From Basidiobolus meristosporus CBS 931.73 (taxonomy: Eukaryota > Basidiobolomycota > Basidiobolomycetes > Basidiobolales > Basidiobolaceae), in contig MCFE01000241.1 in assembly GCA_002104905.1 (NCBI GenBank), positions 54,262 through 118,261 of the forward strand: 64,000 bases of DNA, written 5' to 3'. Both the position numbers and the translations under genes were made by a program. The notes under the pieces were generated by a model. It did no database searches and was not told the origin of the DNA. It worked only from the letters and a program-made list of their open reading frames with translations. Shown here one piece after another: positions 46,201 through 61,200 of the stretch (position 1 is its first letter; each line of letters opens with the position of its first letter).

Positions 46201-49200
46201 CCTGGTGTGCGGATAGTCAACGAGTATGGACCCACAGAAACAGTGGTCGGGTGTTCCGTCTACGACATGAGCACACCACTGGACCAGGCCATCAATGTCC
46301 CCATTGGCCGTCCTATTGCCAACACCCGACTTTACCTATTGGACTCGCACGGGAAGCCGGTACCACTCGGGGCTGTCGGTGAGCTTCATATCGGTGGAGC
46401 TGGTGTCGCACGCGGCTATTTAAACCGCCCCGACTTGACCGCCGAGCGATTCCTACCCGATCCATTCAGCGATAAAGAAGGTTGTCGCATGTACAAGACC
46501 GGAGACCTGGCTCGCTACCTGCCAGATGGCAACTTGGAATATCTAGGCCGTAACGACCACCAAATCAAGATCCGTGGATTCCGAATCGAGCCTGGTGAGA
46601 TTGAGGCTCGTCTCGTCGATCATCCTCTCGTCAAGGAAGCAGCAGTGCTAGCCCTGGGCGAGGGCACCGAGAAACGTTTAGTTGCATATGTGGTTGCTGA
46701 GCACAAGGAGGGCCTTGCTCATTTGCTCCGCACTCATGTTGCTGAGAAGCTGCCCGATTACATGACACCAGCAGCATTTGTTCGCCTGGATGAACTGCCG
46801 TTAACTCCAAATGGCAAGCTCGACCGTCGGGCACTTCCAGAGCCAGACAGCAGCTCTCTCGTCAGCCAGAAATACGAGGCACCAGTGGGCGAGATCGAGA
46901 TCGCCCTGGCTGCCATCTGGGAGGAGCTCCTTAGTATCGAACGAGTCGGTCGTCACGATAACTTCTTCATGCTTGGTGGCCACTCCTTACTTGCCGTGCG
47001 TTTGATGAATCGGGTCTCTGTTCTCGGTATACAGCTTCAGTTGACTTCACTATTCGCCTCACCAATATTGTCTGATCTTGCGAATGTGATTACTAAGCAG
47101 CTATCTCAAGAGGAGCAGGTGTTTGATAGTATCATGCCGGTATCTCGAGGAGCCGCTCTAATGCCATCTTTTGCTCAGCAACGTTTGTGGTTCCTAGCCC
47201 AAATGGAAGATGTCAGCGACATCTATCACATGCCAATGGCGCTCCGCCTGCGCGGTACTCTCGATCGATATGCATTGCAAGGCGCTTTAAATACCATATT
47301 TTCTAGACATGAGTCACTTCGCTCTGTCTTCGTAACCATTGAAGGCCAACCTCAGGTCCAAATCTTAAGCTCTGACTCTGGAATACCCATGCGTGTTCTT
47401 GAGCTTCAGGGCAAGCAAGATTTGGATAGATACGTTCGTGATTTGAGTGTGAATGAGGCTCATGCATCTTTTGACCTTGAACAAGGACCATTGATTCGTG
47501 CACAGTTGATCCAACTTGCTCACGATGATCATGTCTTCTTGCTAACACAGCATCATATTGTCTCGGATGGTTGGTCAATGGGACTGTTGACTCGTGAGCT
47601 GAGTGACCTCTACACAGCATTCCATAATGGTCTACCCGACCCATTAGCCCCACTTACCCTCCAGTACCCCGACTATGCCGCCTGGCAGAGAAAGTGGCTC
47701 AGCGGTGATAGGCTCCAGGAACAAAGCGAGTTCTGGCGCAATGCACTCGCCGGGGCACCTGTGTCAATCACCCTGCCAACTGACCGGCCTCGTCCTTCTC
47801 GGCAATCGTTTGCAGGAGCCCGGATGCCAATTCGTGTGGACTCGCACACAACATTGGCCCTTAAGCGCCTCAGTCAGCAGAATGGAGCAACATTGTTCAT
47901 GACTATCCTGGCAGCATGGAGTGCTGTGCTGTCGCGACTCTCAGGACAAGATGATATAATGATTGGCACACCAAGCGCCAATCGCAACCATCGCGCGATC
48001 GAGCAATTGATCGGATTCTTTGTAAACACCCTGGTTCTTCGCGTTGATCTTTCCGGTAATCCAAGCGGGTTGGAGCTACTGGAGCGTGTCCGTCAATTTG
48101 CAGTGGCTGCCCAAGCTCATCAGGATCTGCCGTTTGACCAAGTGGTGGAGATTACGAAGCCGCCTCGTAGAATGGATCAGACCCCACTCTTCCAAGTGAT
48201 GTTTGCTTGGCAAAATAATGACGAAGGTGAAGTACATCTACCGGGAATAGTGATGTCACCAGCCGAAGTGACCTATGATATTGTCAAGTTTGACCTGGAC
48301 CTTGAGCTGTACGAAGAGAATGACGAGATTATCGGCCATCTTGGGTACTCGACTGCCCTCTTTGAGCAATCCACCATCGAGAGACATATCGGATATTTGC
48401 AAACCATGTTGCAAGCTATAGCCACCGATGCCGGGCAGTCTGTCTCATCAGTGAATCTACTTTCTTCGTCAGAGCAAGAGCTTTTGCTTCATACATGGAG
48501 TACTACCGACAAACCATATCCCGACCATTTATGTATCCATCATCTCTTTGAGGAGCATGTTATTAGCTCTCCCGACTCTGTTGCCGTTGTGTATGAGTCT
48601 CAGTCACTGACCTATGCTGAGGTCAACGAGCGTGCCAATCGCCTCGCCCATCATCTCATTGAGCTCGGAGTTAAACCCGACAGCCTTGTTGCGATCTGCT
48701 TGGAGCGAGGTCCAGCTCTGGTAGTGGGATTACTTGCGATCCTGAAAGCAGGTGGTGCATATGTCCCTCTGGATCCGTCATATGCTAGCGACAGACTAAG
48801 GGACATAATCAGCGATGCTCAACCGGGTATCTTAATAGCCGATACTGTTGGTCAAACAGCACTTGGTGCTAGTGTACTCTCTTCGGTAACTTTATTGGAC
48901 CCACACACTTACTCAGACTATCCCTCCACCAATCCCGATGTCCCCGAGTTAAATTCACACCATCTTGCCTATGTAATTTACACCTCTGGCTCTACTGGTA
49001 AACCCAAGGGCGTCATGGTCGAGCATGAAGGGTTTGTAAACCTTATCAGAACAAGACCGGATGTCTATGGTATCAGACCCTCCAGTCAGGTTATGCAGTT
49101 CTTCTCTTTCAGCTTTGATGGTGGTGCCTTAGAAACCTTTATGGCCATTGGATTGGGTGCTAGCCTACATATGCTACCGGATTATATCCGACTTGATAGA

Positions 49201-52200
49201 GGACTTTTGTGGAATTATTTGGAAAGGAATTCGATCACACAAACCATTTTGACGCCAGCTGTGTTACAAGACTGTAAAGCATTGCCTCCTTTGACCACAT
49301 CGTTGACCCTTGTCATGGCCGGCGAAGCGCTCCCGGCAACACTGCTCCGTACACTTCAGCGATTAATTCCCAACGGTAGAATTATTAACGATTACGGGCC
49401 GACCGAGGCAACTGTCAGTGCTATAGCGTGGAAGTGTCCTCCAAATTTCTCAGACGATATTGTTCCAATCGGTCGCGCGATTACAAACAAGCGAGTCTAC
49501 CTTCTGGATGCTTTTGGACAACCTGTACCATTAGGAGCAGTAGGTGAAATGTATATTGGAGGAGTAGGAGTGGCAAGAGGCTATCTCAATAGACCTGAAT
49601 TGACCGCACAGAGTTTCTTGGCTGATCCATTCAGCGATAAAGAAGGTTGCCGCATGTACAAGACCGGAGACCTGGCTCGCTACCTGCCAGATGGCAACTT
49701 GGAATATCTGGGCCGTAACGACCACCAAATCAAGATCCGTGGATTCCGAATCGAGCCTGGTGAGATTGAGGCTCGTCTCGTCGATCATCCTCTCGTCAAG
49801 GAAGCAGCAGTGCTAGCCCTGGGCGAGGGCACCGAGAAACGTTTAGTTGCATATGTGGTTGCTGAGCACAAGGAAGGCCTTGCTCATTTGCTCCGCACTC
49901 ATGTTGCTGAGAAGCTGCCCGATTACATGACACCAGCAGCATTTGTTCGCCTGGATGAACTGCCGTTAACTCCAAATGGCAAGCTCGACCGTCGGGCACT
50001 TCCAGAGCCAGACAGCGGCTCTCTCGTCAGCCAGAAATACGAGGCACCAGTGGGCGAGATCGAGACCGCCCTGGCTGCCATCTGGGAGGAGCTCCTTAAT
50101 ATCGAACGAGTCGGTCGTCACGATAACTTCTTCATGCTTGGTGGTCATTCCCTACTCGCTGTACAGCTGATTGAACGTCTTCGTCGCGTTGATCTTGGTT
50201 TATCTGTTCGCGCCCTGTTCGAGACCCCTACTTTGAGTGTTTTAGCCGAATCTCTTAATGGAGACCAAGTAGCCATCACCTCTACTCTAGCAGTACCTCC
50301 GAACCTTATTAAACCCGGCACCACCACGATCACTCCAGAAATGCTGCCGCTTATCAACTTGACCCAGAATGACATCGATCACATTGCAAATCACGTCAAA
50401 GGTGGAGTAAGTAATATCCAAGATATCTATGCTCTGGCTCCATTACAAGACGGCATGCTGTTCCATCATATCATGGCCACCAAAGGTGATCCTTATTTAC
50501 TTTATGTTATCATGGCCTTTGATAACATAACTATACTCGATCGCTACCTAAATGCTGTGCAGAAGGTGGTTGACCGCCATGATATTTTGCGCACTGGTAT
50601 TATGTGGGAAGGTCTATCAAGCCCTGCTCAAGTTGTATTACGTCAGGCGACTCTATCTGTTACTGAGCTACCTCTTAACCCAGCAGACGGTCCTATTATT
50701 GAGCAACTCGCAAAGCGCGTGGATCCTCGAGAACATTCCATTGACTTGACCCAAGCTCCATTGACTCGTTTCATCATTGCCCAAGAGGGTAATGGCCGTT
50801 GGATCGCAGCCCAATTGCTGCATCACACTATTGGTGACCACTCCACACTTGAGGAAATGAATCGTGAAATTGAGACTTTCCTTAAAGGCCCAGAAGAAAC
50901 TTTGCCTGCGCCTTCCTCCTTCCGTAATCTGATTGCCCAAACACGCAAAGGACCTAGTGTTGAAGCACATGAACGTTTCTTTACGGAAATGCTTGCGGAG
51001 ATTGAAACACCAGCATTGCCTTTTGGATTATCTGATGTTCACGGTAATGGTGGAAATATCACCCAGTCCTACCGCTTGCTGCCACAGAGTCTGAACAACC
51101 GTCTTCGTAGTCAAGCTAAGTCGATGGGCGTTAGTCTTGCTACTATGTGCCACCTTGCTTGGGCCCAGGTAATTGCTCGAACTAGTGGACAGCAGCAAGT
51201 TGTGCTTGGTACGGTGCTATTTGGACGTATGCATGCGGGATCTGGCGCAGATCGCGCAATGGGACTATTCATCAACACGCTACCGATTCGCATAGACATG
51301 AAAAATGCTAGTGTGCAGGATACTGTGCACCAAACTCAGACCAGTTTAGCAGCGTTGCTTGAATATGAACATGCATCCTTGGCACTGGCGCAACGGTGCA
51401 GTAATGTTCCAGCCGGTATTCCGCTCTTCAGTGCCCTTTTGAACTATCGCCATAACAGCACTCAACTGGACACTGAGACTACCATATTGGAAGGTGTTGA
51501 ATTCCTTCAAGAACAAGAGCGCACTAACTATCCATTCTTAATGAATGTAGAAGACTTTGGGGACTCACTTGGCTTGACCGCTCAAATTGTTCAGCCTTAC
51601 GATTCGAATCGCATCATCAATTATATGCAGCAAGCCTTACAGAGCATAGCCGATGCGTTGGAGTTCACGCCCATGATGCCAATTAATGAGCTCGATGTCT
51701 TGCCTATAGATGAACGCAACTTGGTACTTGATACATGGAACATCACCGATGGCCCATATCCAGACCATTTATGCGTCCATCAACTATTCGAGGAACAGGT
51801 CTCTCGTTCCCCGAACGCCATCGCTGTTGTGTCGGAATCTCAGACACTGACCTATGCTGAGGTCAACGAGCGTGCCAATCGCCTCGCCCATCATCTCATT
51901 GAGCTCGGAGTCAAGCCTGACACCCTTGTTGCACTCTGCGTAGAGCGTTCCGTTGCAATCGTCATTGGAATACTGGCCATCTTGAAGGCTGGTGGCGCTT
52001 ACTTGCCACTGGACCCGGTGTATGCTAGTGAACGACTCAACGATATTGTTTCCGATGCGTCGCCCTCCATTCTCTTGGCGGACGAGCATGGTGGCAACAC
52101 TATTGGTGAAGCATCACTCGCTTCACTGACGGTGGTCGACCCCAATGCGCAGTTCGAAGAACACCCCGCCACCAACCCACAAGTCACCAGCCTGACCTCG

Positions 52201-55200
52201 CATCACCTTGCCTACGTCATCTACACCTCTGGATCCACTGGAAAGCCTAAGGGTGTGATGGTGGAGCACGCACAGGTCACTCGCCTGTTTGATGCAACGG
52301 CCGCCTGGTACCAGTTCAACGAAAACGATGTCTGGTGCCTGCTGCACTCGTACAGCTTCGATTTCTCCGTGTGGGAGTTGTGGGGTGCTCTGCGATATGG
52401 TGGTAAGTTGGTGCTCCCATCCCACCATGTCACTCGTTCCTCCGAGGACCTCTATGAACTGATCTGTGAGCAAGGCATCACCGTGCTGAACCTTACCCCG
52501 AGCGCCTTCAAGCCGCTGATTGCGTGCCACGCGCAAAGTGAGCTCCAGGACCAATTGCGCTACGTGATCTTCGGAGGGGAGGCCCTCGAGCCGGCCATCC
52601 TGCAGCCATGGTACGCCACCCGATCTGAACACTCCCCCAAGATCGTGAACATGTATGGCATCACGGAGACCACAGTCCATGTCACCTACCGTGTGATGAA
52701 GAAGACGGACTGCACACAGGCGATTAGTCCCATTGGTGCAAGAATCCCTGATCTGACCACGTACATCCTGGACACTCGCGGCAATCCCGTGCCTATGGGA
52801 GTGGTTGGCGAGCTGTACATCGGAGGTGCTGGTGTCACCCGTGGATACCTGAACCGACCAGAGCTGACAGCTGAACGGTTCCCACTTGACCCATTCAGCA
52901 AGACGCCAGGTGCTCGCATGTACCGGACTGGTGACCTCGGTCGCTACCAAAGTGATGGCAGCCTCATCTTTTTGGGTCGTAACGATCATCAAGTCAAGAT
53001 CCGCGGTTTCCGTATTGAACTCGGGGAGATTGAGGCTCGTCTTGTTGATCACCCACTGGTCAAAGAAGCAGCGGTACTTGCAGTCGGTGACGACTCTGAC
53101 AAGCGTCTAGTTGCATATGTTGTTGCTGCACACGAGGAGGAACTTGCGCATTTGCTTCGCTCTCATGTGGCAGAAAAACTACCTGATTACATGACCCCAG
53201 CAGCGTTTGTTCGTATGGATAAATTTCCGCTAACGGCGAATGGTAAGCTCGACCGTCGTGCCCTTCCAGAGCCCGATAGCGACTCTCTCGTCAGCCAGAA
53301 ATACGAGGCACCTGTGGGTGAGATCGAAACTGCACTAGCGAGTATTTGGGAGGAGCAACTCAACGTCACTCGAGTCGGGCGTCATGACAACTACTTTATG
53401 CTTGGTGGACATTCTCTGCTTGCTGTACAGCTGATTGAACGCCTTCGTCGTATTGGACTTGGTTTGTCTATCCGTGCTTTGTTTGACACTCCTACCTTAA
53501 GCGTACTCGCCCAATCTATTAATCATGACAATGTAGCTGTAGCAGCAGCAGCAGCCACGCCATCCAACCTTATTAATCCTGACACCACCGAAATATTCCC
53601 AGCAATGCTTCCTCTGATCGATCTGACCCAGAGTGACATTGATCATATTGTCAATCAGGTTGAAGGAGGCGTTAGTAATATTCAAGATATCTATGCCCTG
53701 GCTCCATTACAGGATGGCATGCTGTTCCATCATATCATGTCGACTAAGGGTGATCCGTACCTGCTCATCAGTGCTATTGCCTTCGATAGCAGAGCGGTAC
53801 TCAATGAATACCTGAGTGCTGTGCAGAAGGTGATCGATCGTCACGACATCTTGCGCACGAGCATTATGTGGGAAGGCCTTTCCACTCCTGCTCAGGTTGT
53901 GTTGCGCCACGCGACTTTGTCCTTCACCGAGCTGTCGCTCAACTCATCCGATGGCCCTATTGTGGAGCAACTGAAGCAACGGTTCGATCCTCGGGAACAT
54001 CGTATGGATTTAACTCGAGCCCCTTTGTTGCGTTATGTGGCTGCCCAGGATGATGATGGTAGATGGATAGTGATTGAATTGATGCATCACATCATTGATG
54101 ACAATACTTCAGTGCAGCTAATGTACATGGAGATCCAAGCATTCATGGATGGTGAAGGTGACTCACTACCATCACCACAACCGTTCCGTAACCTCATTGC
54201 ACAAGCTCGTGCAGGACCCAATGTCGAGGCACATGAGCGTTTCTTCACCCAGATGCTTGGCGAAATCGACACGCCAGCCTTGCCTTTTGGGCTGTCAGAT
54301 GTGCACGGTGAGGGCCTAGATATCACTGAAACCCAACTATGGCTACCACAAGATTTGAACAAACGCCTTCGTAGCCAAGCTAGATCCATGGGTGTTAGTC
54401 TTGCCAGCTTATGCCATCTGGCTTGGGCACAGGTGATTGCTAGAACTAGTGGACAGCAACAAGTAGTGTTTGGCACCGTGCTCTTCGGACGTATGAATGC
54501 CGGCTCAGGCCTAAAGAGTACAATGGGTCCGTTCATCAATACCTTACCACTTCGCATTGGCATGGACGCCAGCAGTATTCTCGATACTGTGCGAAAGACT
54601 CACGCCACTCTAGCCGCTTTGATGGAGCATGAATACGCATCATTAACGCTGGCACAAAGGTGCAGTAGTGTCCCCTCAGGCACCCCAATGTTTAGTGCAC
54701 TTTTGAACTACCGTCATAATATGCAAGTATCCAATGAGGATACAAGAATTGCTGGCATTGAACACTTGGAAGGGCAAGAGCGCACTAATTATCCATTCGT
54801 CATGTCTGTAGAAGACTTTGGGGACACACTCGGAGTAACTGCTCAGGTCGTACAGCCATATGATTCAGTACGCATTGCAGAGTACATGAAGCAAGCCTTA
54901 CAAAACCTGGCAAGTGCTTTGGAGTGCTCACCTACAATGGCCGCTCAAGAATTGGAAGTCTTGGCTATAGAGGAGCGTAACCTGTTGCTTCATTTATGGA
55001 ATACAGCTGACGAAGCCTATCCCAACCAATTATGTATCCATCAATTGTTTGAGGATCAAGTTGTTCGCTCTCCCGATGCCATCGCTATTGTGTCGGAGTC
55101 TCAGACATTGACTTATACTCAAGTCAACGAGCGTGCTAATCGCCTCGCACATCGCCTCATTGATCTTGGAGTCAAACCGGATACTCTTGTTGCTCTCTGC

Positions 55201-58200
55201 GTTGAGCGATCCCCGGCGATTGTGATCGGTATACTGGCCATCATGAAGGCCGGTGGTGCCTACTTGCCACTGGATCCAGTGTATGCTAGTGAACGACTGA
55301 ACGATATTATTTCCGATGCGTCGCCCTCCATTCTCTTGGCGGATAAGCATGGTCGCAATACTATTGGCGAGGAATCACTCGCTTCGCTAACTGTGATCGA
55401 TCCCAACGCAGAGTTGGAGAGCTGCCCCTCTGCAAACCCACAGGTCTCTAGCCTGACCTTGGACAATCTCATCTATATCATCTACACCTCTGGATCCACC
55501 GGCAAGCCAAAGGGCGTGATGGTGAAGCATGCCCACGTCACCCGCCTGTTTGATACGACGGCTCCCTGGTACCAGTTCAACCAAAAGGATGTCTGGTGCT
55601 TGTCTCACTCCTACAGCTTTGACGTATCCGTGTGGGAGCTATGGGGAGCACTTCGCTACGGCGGAAAGCTGGTTGTCCCTAGCCAGAACGTGATCCGCTC
55701 GCCTGAAGATATGTACCGCTTGATCTGCGAGCAAGAAATCACCGTTCTGAATATGACTCCAAGCTCCTTCAAGCCGCTGATTGGTTGCCAAGCGCAGAGT
55801 GAACTCAGTGATCGGCTGCGCTTTGTGATCCTTGCTGGTGAAGCGCTGGAGCCAGCTATTTTGCAACCGTGGTACGCCACGCGCTCCGAGGATTCACCCA
55901 AAATAGTGAACATGTATGGGCCCACCGAAATCACCGTGTACGCCACCTATCGCGTGATGAAGGCACAGGATTGCTCCCAAGCCGTCAGTCCCATTGGTGT
56001 CAGGCTTCCGGATCTGACCACCTATATTCTGGATGCTCAGGGTCGCCCTGTGCCTTTGGGTGCTGTTGGGGAGCTGTGTATTGGTGGTGCCGGCGTCACT
56101 TGCGGATATCTTCACCGGCCAGAGCTGACGGCCGAAAAGTTCCCTCTTGACCCATTTAGCAAGAAACAGGGTGCCCGCATGTACAGGACTGGGGATCTTG
56201 TCCGATACTTGTCTGATGGCAGTATCATCTTCCTGGGTCGTAACGATGACCAAGTCAAGATCCGTGGATTCAGAATTGAGCTTGGTGAGGTTGAGGCACG
56301 TCTTGTTGACCATCCCCTCGTGAAGGAAGCAGCGGTGCTAGCCCTCGGCAATGGTACGGATAAGCGCCTGGTTGCCTATGTGGTCGCTGAGCAGAGCGAA
56401 GGCCTCGCTCATTTGCTGCATTCTCATGTTGCCGAGAAATTGCCGGACTACATGACACCAACAGCATATGTTCGCATGGACAGACTTCCACTGACAGCTA
56501 ATGGCAAACTCGACCGTCGCGCACTTCCCGAGCCGGATAGAGACTCCCTTGTCAGTCAGACATACGAAGCCCCTGTGGGCGAGACGGAAACTGCCTTGGC
56601 ACGCATCTGGGAGGAACTGCTCAACATCAAACAAGTTGGGCGCCATGACAACTTCTTCATGCTTGGTGGTCACTCTCTACTCGCTGTTCAGCTGATCGAA
56701 CGTCTCCGTCGCATTGGCCTTGGGTTGTCTGTTCGTGCCTTGTTCGACACCCCTACGCTGAGTGTAATTGCCCAATCTCTCAACCGTGACCGTGTTGCTG
56801 TAGCAGCTTCGGCAGTGGCACCACCAAACCTCATCACACCTGACACCACCGAGATCACCCCGGAGATGCTTCCACTGATCGACTTGACTCAGGACGACAT
56901 TGATCATATTGTCAACCAGGTTGAAGGAGGGGTTAGCAATATTCAAGACATTTATGCTCTGGCTCCATTACAAGACGGTATGCTGTTCCATCATATCATG
57001 CTCACTAAGGGTGATCCTTACGTGATCAATGTGATCATGGCTTTTGACAACAGAGCTATACTCGATCGCTACTTGGATGCTGTGCAGAAGGTGGTGGATC
57101 GCCATGATATCTTGCGTACTGGGATTATGTGGGAAGGCTTATCCACGCCTGCTCAAGTTGTACTACGTCACGCGACTCTCTCGGTCACTGAGCTTGTATT
57201 GAACCCAGCTGATGGCTCAATTGTTGAGCAACTCACAAAGCGCGTGGACCCTCGAGAGCACCGTATCGACTTGACCCAAGCTCCATTGACCCGTTTCATC
57301 ACTGCTCAGGATATTGATGGACGTTGGGTAGCTGCTCAATTGCTACACCATACGATTGGTGATCACTCCACCCTCGAAGAAATGAATTATGAAATTGAGT
57401 CGTTCCTTGGGGGTAGAGGGGAGACACTACCTGTCCCTTCACCTTTCCGCAACCTCATCGCCCAGGCGCGTGCGGGACCTGGTGTCGAGGAACAAGAACG
57501 ATTCTTCACAAAAATGCTTGGAGAGATTGACACACCTGCCTTGCCTTTTGGACTGACAGATGTTCACGGGAATGGCTTCAATTTAACCGATTGCTACATA
57601 TCACTGCCACAAGACTTAAATGATAGCCTTCGTAATCACGCCAAGAAGCTGGGGGTCAGTCTTGCAAGTATGTGTCACCTGGCTTGGGCGCAGGTGATTT
57701 CCCGAACCAGCGGACAACAGAGAGTAGTGTTTGGCACGGTGCTCTTTGGGCGTATGCAGGCTGGATCCGGTGCAGATCACGCAATGGGATTGTTTATTAA
57801 TACACTTCCAATTCGTATTGACATGGAAAATATCAGCGTCCAAGAATCTATCCTCCAGACCCAAGCCTCTTTAGCCGCCTTGATGGATCATGAGCATGCA
57901 TCTTTGGCACTAGCCCAGAGATGTAGTAGTGTTCCCTCTGGCACTCCAATGTTCAGCGCCCTTTTGAACTACCGTCACAATAAGCAAGTAGCTGGCGGGG
58001 ACGCAAAAATCGATGGTATCGAGTATCTTGATGGGCAAGAGCGTACCAACTATCCATTCACTATGTCTGTAGAAGATGGAGGAGTATCATTGGGATTAAC
58101 TGCTCAAGCTGTTCGCCCATATGATTCGTCTCGCATTTGTAACTACATGCAGCAGGCTCTACAGAGTCTAGATGAGGCTTTGAATCATGCACCGAACACA

Positions 58201-61200
58201 TCAGTCGGAGACCTTGAGATCTTGCCTACGGATGAACGCCACTTATTAATTCAATCGTGGAATGATACTGATAAGCCTTGTCCTCATCACATACGTGTTC
58301 ACCAGCTGTTTGAGAATCAGGTGGACCAAACTCCAGATGCCATCGCCGTTGTCTACAGAGATCAGGCTTTGACTTTCCGGGAACTGAATGCACGCGCTAA
58401 CTGGTATGCGCAGCAGCTTAAGGCACTTGGTATCCAACCGGGAGACTTTATTGCTACCCTACTGAAGAGATCCACTGAGCTGATTGTCATGCAAATTGCG
58501 ATTCTCAAGGTCGGAGCTGCCTACGTTCCGATCGATCCGAAGGCACCTGCCGATCGTCAAGCATTTATTATTGACGATTGTGCAGCACGGCTGTTGGTTA
58601 CCACCGAAAATACTCAAATCCCATCCGTGCTTAATACACCGCTGCTTCGTTTAAGTGACAACCCGGATAGTACAGACATAATTATCGATGCTCCGAATGT
58701 GATCTCTAGTGGTTCCAGCGTAGCCATCGCATATGCAATGTACACTTCTGGCTCCACAGGAATTCCCAAAGGCGTGCTTGTACCACATCGAGCAATCGTA
58801 CGCCTGACTATCAACAACGGTTATGCGAACGTTGGACCGGACGATCGTGTCGCGTTTGCTGCCAATCCTGCATTTGATGCAAGTACATTTGAAATCTGGG
58901 CGCCACTGCTCAATGGCGGCCAAGTGGTGATTATTGATGCGGACACGTTTACGGACTCGGTCCTAATGGCAGAAGCGATTGATAGACATCACATCACTAC
59001 TCTCTTCCTGACAACAGTGCTTTTCAATCAATTCGTCTTATCTATGGGTTCGACCTTGGCTAAGCTGAGATATCTTCTCTGTGGAGGAGAGCAAGAAAGC
59101 CTAGAGTCTTTCGCCACTCTTCTGAAATACGGAGGGCCTGAGCACCTCATCCATTGCTATGGACCTACCGAGACCACAACGTTTGCCACTACGTATGAGG
59201 TAACGAGTATTGATCACATACAAGGTCGCTTGCCTATCGGTCGGCCTATTTCCAAAACAAGTGTCTATGTATTAGATCAACATGGTCATCCAGTGCCATT
59301 AGGGGTTGTGGGAGAGCTTTACATTGGTGGTACAGGAGTTGCAAATGGCTACCTCAACCGAGCTGACCTATCAGCAGAACGCTTCCTTCCTGATCCGTTC
59401 AGTACGTGCGAGGGGAATCGTATGTACAGAACAGGCGATTTGGTGCGCTTCTTACCCGATGGTAATTTAGTATTTGTAAGCCGTAACGATCATCAAGTCA
59501 AAATCCGTGGATTCCGTATTGAACTCGGCGAAATTGAAGCTCGTCTTATTGAGCACCCTCTTGTTAACGAAGTAGCAGTACTTGCGATCGGCAATGGTGC
59601 GGATAAGCGCCTGGTTGCCTATGTGGTCGCTGAGCAGAGCGAAGGCCTCGCTCATTTGCTGCATTCTCATGTTGCCGAGAAATTGCCGGACTACATGACA
59701 CCAACAGCATATGTTCGCATGGACAGACTTCCACTGACAGCTAATGGCAAACTCGACCGTCGCGCACTTCCCGAGCCGGATAGAGACTCCCTTGTCAGTC
59801 AGACATACGAAGCCCCTGTGGGCGAGACGGAAACTGCCTTGGCACGCATCTGGGAGGAACTGCTCAACATCAAACAAGTTGGGCGCCATGACAACTTCTT
59901 CATGCTTGGTGGTCACTCTCTACTCGCTGTTCAGCTGATCGAACGTCTCCGTCGCATTGGCCTTGGGTTGTCTGTTCGTGCCTTGTTCGACACCCCTACG
60001 CTGAGTGTAATTGCCCAATCTCTCAACCGTGACCGTGTTGCTGTAGCAGCTTCAGCAGTGGCACCACCGAACCTCATCACACCTGACACCACCGAGATCA
60101 CCCCGGAGATGCTTCCACTGATCGACTTGACTCAGGACGACATTGATCATATTGTCAACCAGGTTGAAGGAGGGGTTAGCAATATTCAAGACATTTATGC
60201 TCTGGCTCCATTACAAGACGGTATGCTGTTCCATCATATCATGGCGACCAAAGGCGATCCTTACCTGATCTTCGGTATCATGGCCTTTGCGGATAAGCAT
60301 ATTCTCACTCGATACTTGGATGCTGTGCAGAAGGTGGTGGATCGCCATGATATCTTGCGTACTGGGATTATGTGGGAAGGCTTATCCACGCCTGCTCAAG
60401 TTGTACTACGTCACGCGACTCTCTCGGTCACTGAGCTTGTATTGAACCCAGCTGATGGCTCAATTGTTGAGCAACTCACAAAGCGCGTGGACCCTCGAGA
60501 GCACCGTATCGACTTGACCCAAGCTCCATTGACCCGTTTCATCACTGCTCAGGATATTGATGGTCGCTGGATAGCTGCTCATCTCCTACATCATGCCATT
60601 GGTGATCACTCTGCCGCCGATGAAATGAACCATGAAATCGAGGCGATCCTGGATGGTCGAGCAGACCTGCTCCCGGCACCATCCTCTTTCCGTAATCTCA
60701 TTGCACAAGCACGAGTAGGACATAGTGTTGAGGCACACGAGCGTTTCTTCACTGAGATGCTTTCCGAGATAGAAACGCCAGCATTGCCTTTTGGGTTGTC
60801 CGATGTTCATGGTAACGGTCACAATATCACTGAGGCCTACTGTTTACTACCCCAGGGCCTGAACAACCGCCTTCGTAGTCAAGCCAAGTCGATGGGCGTT
60901 AGTCTTGCTAGTATATGCCATCTTGCATGGGCTCAGGTAATTGCCCGAACTAGTGGACAGCAGCAAGTTGTGTTTGGTACGGTGCTCTTTGGACGTATGC
61001 AGGCTGGATCTGGTGCAGATCGTGCCATGGGATTGTACATCAACACGCTACCGATTCGTATCGATGTAGATAACGCCAGTGTTCAGGATACAGTGCGTCA
61101 GACCCAAGCCTCATTAGCAGCCTTGATGGATCATGAGCACGCATCCCTGGCACTAGCCCAGAGATGTAGTAGTGTTCCCTCTGGTATCCCCATGTTCAGC

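Noticed and set aside
52123-53052. 309-codon antisense open frame, plus many 60-140 codon antisense frames within the NRPS region
   Set aside because: They are mirror frames of conserved A and T domains and recur at the same place in every duplicated module. They resemble no protein I know.
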